9,392 nucleotides of DNA. Origin: Planctomycetota bacterium (GTDB taxonomy: Bacteria; Planctomycetota; Phycisphaerae; Sedimentisphaerales; Anaerobacaceae). The DNA lies in the NCBI GenBank assembly GCA_017885385.1, contig JAFNGF010000373.1:1-9392 (forward strand). The letters are read 5' to 3'. Every line of letters begins with the position of its first letter. Positions within the stretch are counted from its first letter, which is position 1. The notes beneath the pieces were generated by a model. It saw nothing but the letters and a program-made list of their open reading frames with translations. It was not told the origin of the DNA and did not search any database. The position numbers and the translations under genes were made by a program. Positions 5,223 to 9,392 of the stretch are shown piece by piece.

Positions 5223-7721
5223 ATGAATGAATGGGCAAGACATCTTTTTTGTAGCATTTTGATCGGCGTCCTTACCACCGTGTTGATCGTGCCGGCCGGC
5301 GCCGCGGAGCAAAGCGGCGCCAGCCCTGAGCAAAGCCAAAGGGTAGTGGCGATCAAGGCCGGCATCATTATTCCCGTGACTTCCCCACAGATTGAAAATG
5401 GAGTCGTGCTGATTCGCGGTGGCAAAATCGAGGCTGTGGGCAAGGAAGTCGAAATACCGCAAGGCGCAGAAATTATTGATGCGACGGATAAGGTGGTTAT
5501 TCCCGGCCTAATTGATGCCTTTACGACCCTGGCGGAAAAGGCGCGGGATGATGAGGAATCGGTGACGCCGGCCATTCGCGCCAAAGACGCCTTTGACTTC
5601 TTTGCCGATTACCGGCGAATGCTGGCGGGCGGTGTGACGACGGTTTATATTTCGCCCGGCCAGAGACGGCTGATAAGCGGATTAGGCGCGGTCGTCAAGC
5701 TTGCAGGTGATTCTGTTTCCGAGCGTGTGCTCACAGACGCAGCGGCACTGCGCATCACTCTTGGCGAATTGCCCAAGAGTCCGCCGGAGATTTTCAAGCC
5801 GCCTATCCCGCCCGGTCCGAACGCGCCTATTCTGCCGGTGGAAAAGCAGCTGCCCACGACCCGAATGGCAGAGCTTGCACTATTGCGGCAGCTTTTTACG
5901 CAGGCAAAGCAGTATCAAAAGCAGCGACCCGAGCAAATCGACCCAAAGATAGAGGCGTTATTGCCCGCGCTGGAGGCTAAACTACCCGTCCGGATTAACT
6001 GCCAGACCGCACAGGATATCGGCAGCGCTATTCGCTTGGCCCAAGAGTTCAACCTGAGACTTGTTCTTGAAGGCGCTACCGAAGCGTACAAAGTTGTGGA
6101 CGAGGTTAAAGAATGTGGCGCACCGGCTGTTATAAGCGGCGTTATTGAACCTGGCCAGCTGCAAACAAAAGACTACGACCGGGATGTTGCGCTGGGGCGC
6201 GTCAACCCTGCTAATGCAGCGATTCTTGCAAAGGCCGGCGTCAAATTTGCCCTCGCTGCCGCGACCGACCAGACCGTTGCCGACCTTGCGTTTATTGCCG
6301 GCTATGCCGTCAATCAGGGATTGTCGCCGCAGACAGCTCTTGCCGCTATTACAATTACGCCCGCTGAGATTCTGGGCGTTGCCGAGCGAGTTGGAAGCAT
6401 AGAGAAAGGTAAAGATGCAGACCTTGTCATTCTGACCGGCGAACCGTTCAATCTTGAGTCTGTGGTGGATAGGACATTTATCAACGGCAAGATTGTCTAT
6501 ACTCGCCCGGCAGAAGAAAGCAAAAAGCCGGCTCCTGAGGAACCAGTTGTTGCCATTCGGGTGGGAAAAATCTTTACCGCCAGCCGAGGCCAAATTAACG
6601 ATGGGCTTATTCTTATTAAAGGCTCGAAAATCGCCTATGTGGGTCAGCCAAAACCGATTTCGCAGCAGGCGCGTGTTATCGATGCCGGCAAGAGCGTTGT
6701 CATTCCCGGCCTAATTGACATACACTCTCACCTGGGGCTTCACTGGGAAAGTGAGCCTATCCGATTGGAGCCTTCTGCACCTGCCGCCGGGCCGGATTCG
6801 CCCGCGCTGCGATTGGTCAGCATTGCCAACGCAATTGACCCCAACGACCCGGCATTTCGGGAGGTTCTAAGCTGTGGCGTGACATCGGTGCTGCTTGCTC
6901 CGCAAACACGTGGGCTGGTCAGCGGCAACGCCGCACTAATTAAATTGGCAGGCGACACAATTGGCCAGATGATTGTCAAAGAGTATGCAGCCATAAAGTT
7001 CTCGATGCTTGGCGAGATGGCAAGACCGGCGCGCATCTGGGAAGCTCGTGAGCTGCTCAAACGAGCCAAAGAGTACGCCCAAAAGTGGGATGAATACGAA
7101 GCCAAGCGGACAGAGTACGAGCACCGCAAGAGCACCGATAAAGAAGGCCTCGTCAAAGAGTCTAACCGGCCGTCGCGTGATGTAAATCTTGAGCCGCTGC
7201 GAGGATTGTTTAAGCGCGAAATGCCGGCCCTTGTCCAAGCCGATCGCGCCGATGAGATCCGGGCAGCGCTAAAGGTCTTTAGGGACGAATATAACCTGGA
7301 CATCGTCATCTTGGGCGGTCAAGACAGCTACCGCATTGTGCCTGAGCTAAAAAAATACGATGTGGGTGTTGCGGTCGGCCCCAATGTGCTCATCTACGAG
7401 AAAGGCAAGCCAATCAATAATGCCGACCTTCTTAGTCGACAAGGGCTCCGTGTTGCATTACACTCCAGCGCAAGCTCGGCGGCGCAATACTTACTGATGA
7501 ACGCCGCCTACGCCGTGCGATACGGAATGGACCAAGATAAGGCGTTTAGAGCCGTCACCAGCTATCCAGCCGAGCTTTTGCATCTGGACGATAGAATCGG
7601 AAGCATCGACGTGGGCAAGGACGCGGATTTGGTCATTCTATCCGGCGAACCGTTTGACTTTGCAAGCCGTGTGGAAAAAGTTCTTGTGAATGGGCGTGTT
7701 GTTTTTGAGCGTCAGGAATGA
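5223..7721 (+). CDS. Exported protein with two fused amidohydrolase domains (gene 5, domains 5A and 5B)
   Basis: An 832-residue protein, twice the family length. A signal peptide (residues 1-28, hydrophobic ILIGVLTTVLIVPA) is followed by domain 5A (about 41-429), a short charged linker (PAEESKKPAPEEP) and domain 5B (about 441-832), which has no signal of its own. In 5A HxH is replaced by F100 and T102, the family lysine by R177, the strand-5 histidine by N259 and the strand-6 histidine by E283. A proline-rich loop lies at 185-210. In 5B HxH is intact (H501, H503) with K592, but the other histidines are Q672 and L697 and no strand-8 aspartate is seen. A charged helical insert lies at about 604-652. 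The order, inactive-type then HxH-type domain, matches gene pairs 1-2 and 3-4. The ribosome site is weak (GTGAG at 5210-5214). The frame is clean across the linker, so a true fusion is likely. Confidence 0.93.
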   Translation: MNEWARHLFCSILIGVLTTVLIVPAGAAEQSGASPEQSQRVVAIKAGIIIPVTSPQIENGVVLIRGGKIEAVGKEVEIPQGAEIIDATDKVVIPGLIDAFTTLAEKARDDEESVTPAIRAKDAFDFFADYRRMLAGGVTTVYISPGQRRLISGLGAVVKLAGDSVSERVLTDAAALRITLGELPKSPPEIFKPPIPPGPNAPILPVEKQLPTTRMAELALLRQLFTQAKQYQKQRPEQIDPKIEALLPALEAKLPVRINCQTAQDIGSAIRLAQEFNLRLVLEGATEAYKVVDEVKECGAPAVISGVIEPGQLQTKDYDRDVALGRVNPANAAILAKAGVKFALAAATDQTVADLAFIAGYAVNQGLSPQTALAAITITPAEILGVAERVGSIEKGKDADLVILTGEPFNLESVVDRTFINGKIVYTRPAEESKKPAPEEPVVAIRVGKIFTASRGQINDGLILIKGSKIAYVGQPKPISQQARVIDAGKSVVIPGLIDIHSHLGLHWESEPIRLEPSAPAAGPDSPALRLVSIANAIDPNDPAFREVLSCGVTSVLLAPQTRGLVSGNAALIKLAGDTIGQMIVKEYAAIKFSMLGEMARPARIWEARELLKRAKEYAQKWDEYEAKRTEYEHRKSTDKEGLVKESNRPSRDVNLEPLRGLFKREMPALVQADRADEIRAALKVFRDEYNLDIVILGGQDSYRIVPELKKYDVGVAVGPNVLIYEKGKPINNADLLSRQGLRVALHSSASSAAQYLLMNAAYAVRYGMDQDKAFRAVTSYPAELLHLDDRIGSIDVGKDADLVILSGEPFDFASRVEKVLVNGRVVFERQE

Positions 7722-9070
7722 ATTCTGCGGGACCTAAACAAATGAGGCCCTTCAATGACATAGGGTGGGGCTACGGAGAATGGACGCCCCACCATCATCT
7801 TCTTGGTGGGCTAAGGCCCACCCTACGGCTTGGCATTTTTATAGTATGCGTGCTTAGTAGGGTGGGGCTTGCCCCACCATCACCTTCTACTTCGCCGACA
7901 GAGCCTGCGCCGAGTGGAGTCGAAGGGTACGCTATCAAGGCGGGCAAAATCTTGACCGTCACACAAGGCACAATTAACCACGGAATTTTGCTGGTCGAAG
8001 ACAAAGTTATCAAAGCGGTCGGGACTGCGGCTGAGATTGCGATTCCGAAGGGTTATACCGTCATCGACGCCTCAGATAAGTGGGTTATGCCGGGCATGGT
8101 GGAGATTCACTCGCATATCGGGACAGAGGGCGGATTCAACGATATGGTGACGCCCATCAATCCGGAGCTTCGCGCAATGGATAACATTAATCCGGAGGCG
8201 TGGGAGCTCAAATGTGCCGTTGCCGCCGGCGTGACCACGATTCACACTATTCCAGGCAGTGGGACGAATCTGGCAGGTTTTGGGGTTCTATTTAAGCCGT
8301 ATGGCAAAACAGTAGACCAGATGCTAATCCGCGAGCTTGGCTCCATGAAAATCGCGCAAGCCTATAATCCGGAGCGGCGAGGCGGCGACCTGGGACGTAC
8401 GAGAATGGGAATGTCGTGGATGCTGCGGGACTTTCTCCAAAAAGCAAAACAATATACTCTGGCGTGGCAGGCCTATCAAAAAGGGCAGCGGCCGCAGCGC
8501 CCAAAGGAACAGCCCGAGCTCGAACAGGCAAGATGTGCGTTTGAAGGAGCCATTCCAACCCTGGTGCACACCGCCGGTGCGCGTGACGTTATGGCGACCG
8601 CACGAATCTTCTGCGACGAATTCCATCTGTGGACCATTGTTTCGCACGGATGTTTCGACGGCTACAAAGCCGCAAAGGAAATGGCAAAGCGGCCGGTACA
8701 CGTCAACCTTGGACCGTGTCACTACGACTTCGAGTTCTCTCAGGACAACAAGGTTTACGGCATGGCTGCGGAGTACGCATCTGCCGGCGTGAAAAGTCTT
8801 TCTATCAATACCGATGCCGGGGGGCCGGAGCAGGATGAGCTTTTCTTTGAGGCGGCGATGGCAGTCCGGCTGGGTTTGGATGAAAAAGTTGCGCTGGAGG
8901 CCGTAACCATCAATGCCGCCCGCGCTATAGGAATCGAGAATCGCGTCGGCAGCATCGAAGTCGGCAAGGACGCTGACCTGATTATTAAAGGCGGCAGTCT
9001 GCTTGATCCGACGATCCCTGTGGATATGGTTTTTGTCAACGGCAAAATTGCGTATAGGAAGCCGAAATGA
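7718..9070 (+). CDS. Amidohydrolase with complete metal site (gene 6)
   Basis: A 450-residue protein and the only domain in the window with every expected metal ligand: H131 and H133 (EIHSHIG), family lysine K211 (MKIAQA), H284 (LVHTAG), H310 (VSHGCF) and D366 (INTDAG). It is therefore the best candidate for a working hydrolase, probably acting on an amide, cyclic amide or peptide-like bond; the substrate cannot be called. The first ATG (7718) overlaps the stop of gene 5 as ATGA. An in-frame ATG at 7742 has GGGA nine bases upstream and may be the true start. The leader (residues 1-70) is unusual: repeats encode most of it, and the hydrophobic stretch LGIFIVCVLS (38-47) is preceded by more than 25 residues and cut off by another repeat. 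Export is likely by analogy but less certain than for its neighbours. It is closest to gene 7 (shared GTEGGF after HxH). Confidence 0.94.
   Translation: MNSAGPKQMRPFNDIGWGYGEWTPHHHLLGGLRPTLRLGIFIVCVLSRVGLAPPSPSTSPTEPAPSGVEGYAIKAGKILTVTQGTINHGILLVEDKVIKAVGTAAEIAIPKGYTVIDASDKWVMPGMVEIHSHIGTEGGFNDMVTPINPELRAMDNINPEAWELKCAVAAGVTTIHTIPGSGTNLAGFGVLFKPYGKTVDQMLIRELGSMKIAQAYNPERRGGDLGRTRMGMSWMLRDFLQKAKQYTLAWQAYQKGQRPQRPKEQPELEQARCAFEGAIPTLVHTAGARDVMATARIFCDEFHLWTIVSHGCFDGYKAAKEMAKRPVHVNLGPCHYDFEFSQDNKVYGMAAEYASAGVKSLSINTDAGGPEQDELFFEAAMAVRLGLDEKVALEAVTINAARAIGIENRVGSIEVGKDADLIIKGGSLLDPTIPVDMVFVNGKIAYRKPK
7761..7825. repeat. Nested inverted repeat inside the gene 6 leader
   Basis: The outer arms TAGGGTGGG (7761-7769) and CCCACCCTA (7817-7825) are perfect complements. 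Inside, CCCACC (7788-7793) pairs with GGTGGG (7805-7810). Two local hairpins are alternatives: GGTGGGGC/GCCCCACC (7764-7771, 7786-7793) and GGTGGGC/GCCCACC (7805-7811, 7816-7822). The core matches the repeat at 5155-5206. It is translated in frame as residues about 15-36 of gene 6. Confidence 0.75.
7857..7880. repeat. Second hairpin repeat in the gene 6 leader
   Basis: GGTGGGGC (7861-7868) and GCCCCACC (7871-7878) form a tight hairpin around TT, preceded by GTAG as in the element at 5155. It begins where the hydrophobic core of the gene 6 leader ends and is read as residues about 48-55 (RVGLAPPS). Confidence 0.75.
7883..7927. repeat. Third repeat in the gene 6 leader, read as EPAPSGVEG
   Basis: CCTTCTACTTC (7883-7893) and GGAGTCGAAGG (7916-7926) are complementary at nine of eleven positions. 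The right half, 7901-7927, is translated as EPAPSGVEG (residues 62-70) directly before the domain starts at YAIKAGK. The CCTTCGACTCC-type core and its in-frame peptide look like a dispersed intergenic repeat seen in many environmental genomes. That assignment is from memory and unverified. Confidence 0.55.
9056..9061 (+). promoter_or_regulatory. Ribosome-binding site of gene 7
   Basis: AGGAAG five bases before the ATG at 9067, inside the last codons of gene 6. It fixes the start of gene 7 and, with the ATGA overlap at 9067-9070, points to coupled translation of genes 6 and 7. Confidence 0.65.
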
Positions 9071-9392
9071 AGGGTGCAATCTTAATGGTGTCTGTGGTTC
9101 TGGTTGTTTTAGCTGTTGGCTCATTATCTGCACAAGATGACCCGGCAGCAGGAAAATATGCCATCAAGGCTGGCAAGATTGTCACCATGGCGCCAGGCGA
9201 AGAATTTACCGCCGACAAAAATGTTATCAATAACGGCGTTATTTTGGTCAGCAACGGAAAGATTGAGGCGATTGGAACTGCATCAAGCATTGCGATACCG
9301 CAAGGATATACCCTGATTGACGCATCGGATAGATGGGTCACGCCGGGCATCGTAGAGCCGCATACACATATCGGAACGGAAGGCGGATTCAA
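9067..9392 (+). CDS. Exported amidohydrolase, N-terminal part (gene 7, 3'-partial)
   Basis: The last 326 bases hold the first 108 codons of another family member that runs off the window. It starts at ATG 9067, overlapping the stop of gene 6 as ATGA. A clean signal peptide (MKGAILMVSVVLVVLAVGSLSA, likely cut after residue 22) leads into YAIKAGKIVTM. The HxH motif is intact at H99 and H101 (EPHTHIG), followed by GTEGGF exactly as in gene 6. The segments around IAIPQGY and LIDASDRW also match gene 6 closely, so the two look like a fairly recent duplication. A small insertion (APGEEFTADKNVINN) lengthens the N-terminal sandwich relative to gene 6. The remaining metal ligands lie beyond the window, so activity is likely but unproven. 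Its normal leader contrasts with the repeat-filled leader of gene 6. Confidence 0.9.
   Translation, partial: MKGAILMVSVVLVVLAVGSLSAQDDPAAGKYAIKAGKIVTMAPGEEFTADKNVINNGVILVSNGKIEAIGTASSIAIPQGYTLIDASDRWVTPGIVEPHTHIGTEGGF

Noticed and set aside
5982..6593. Open frame of 203 codons on the minus strand within gene 5
   Set aside because: It is antisense to domain 5A, whose motifs are clear. No motif supports the reverse frame.
5223..7721. Gene 5 as an assembly artefact joining two genes
   Set aside because: The frame is uninterrupted through a plausible linker, and domain 5B lacks the signal peptide that a separate gene would have. Only raw reads can settle it.
7718..7930. Gene 6 as a pseudogene because its signal peptide is disrupted by repeats
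   Set aside because: The frame is open throughout, all metal ligands are kept, and the neighbours on both sides are translationally coupled to it.
7718..9070. Naming gene 6 hutI (imidazolonepropionase)
   Set aside because: Only the superfamily features match. The leader suggests export, no histidine-degradation genes are nearby, and substrate residues cannot be matched.
8324..9133. Long open frame of 269 codons on the minus strand across the end of gene 6
   Set aside because: It lies opposite a strongly conserved amidohydrolase domain, has no recognisable domain of its own, and arises from codon bias on the opposite strand.

Overview
The window is one continuous stretch of plus-strand coding sequence. 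It holds seven genes carrying eight domains, and every domain belongs to the same family: exported amidohydrolases of the imidazolonepropionase-like type (metal-dependent hydrolases, COG1228-like). Each domain that is complete begins with a strand resembling AIKAGKIxT, has a PG(L/I/M)(V/I) segment where the HxH metal motif normally sits, and closes with a PAExxGVxxRxGSIExGKDADLVIL-like tail. The first gene lacks its 5' end and the last lacks its 3' end, so the array is longer than the window. No RNA genes, CRISPR arrays, transposases or convincing promoters were seen. The longest gene-free stretch is 77 bases (5146-5222).

Layout: gene 1 (to 1231), gene 2 (1218-2447), gene 3 (about 2470-3738), gene 4 (3802-5145), gene 5 (5223-7721, two fused domains, 5A and 5B), gene 6 (7718-9070) and gene 7 (from 9067, open at the window end). 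Genes overlap or nearly touch at 1/2, 2/3, 5/6 and 6/7. The 3/4 and 4/5 gaps are short and filled with inverted repeats. An operon is the simplest reading.

The main observation is an alternating pattern of active-site loss. Gene 1, gene 3 and domain 5A have lost both histidines of HxH and resemble each other in their tails. Gene 2, gene 4 and domain 5B follow them and keep HxH fully (2, 5B) or partly (4), but have lost most other metal ligands. Only gene 6 shows a full metal site: H131, H133, H284, H310 and D366, plus a family lysine K211. Gene 7 keeps HxH as far as it can be read. The array therefore looks like repeated copies of a two-gene unit, one of them fused into a single protein, next to one or two apparently competent enzymes. 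This suggests, but does not prove, an exported assembly of active and inactive subunits.

A second theme is short palindromic repeats that sit only at gene junctions and in the leader regions of genes 2, 3 and 6, never in the mature domains. In genes 2 and 6 they are translated in frame.

Organism: Sec signal peptides, moderate to high GC, many paralogous exported amidohydrolases, and repeats that look like dispersed intergenic elements would fit a Planctomycetota (Phycisphaerae-like) or another environmental Gram-negative bacterium. This is a weak inference without a marker gene. The substrate of the system cannot be read from the sequence.
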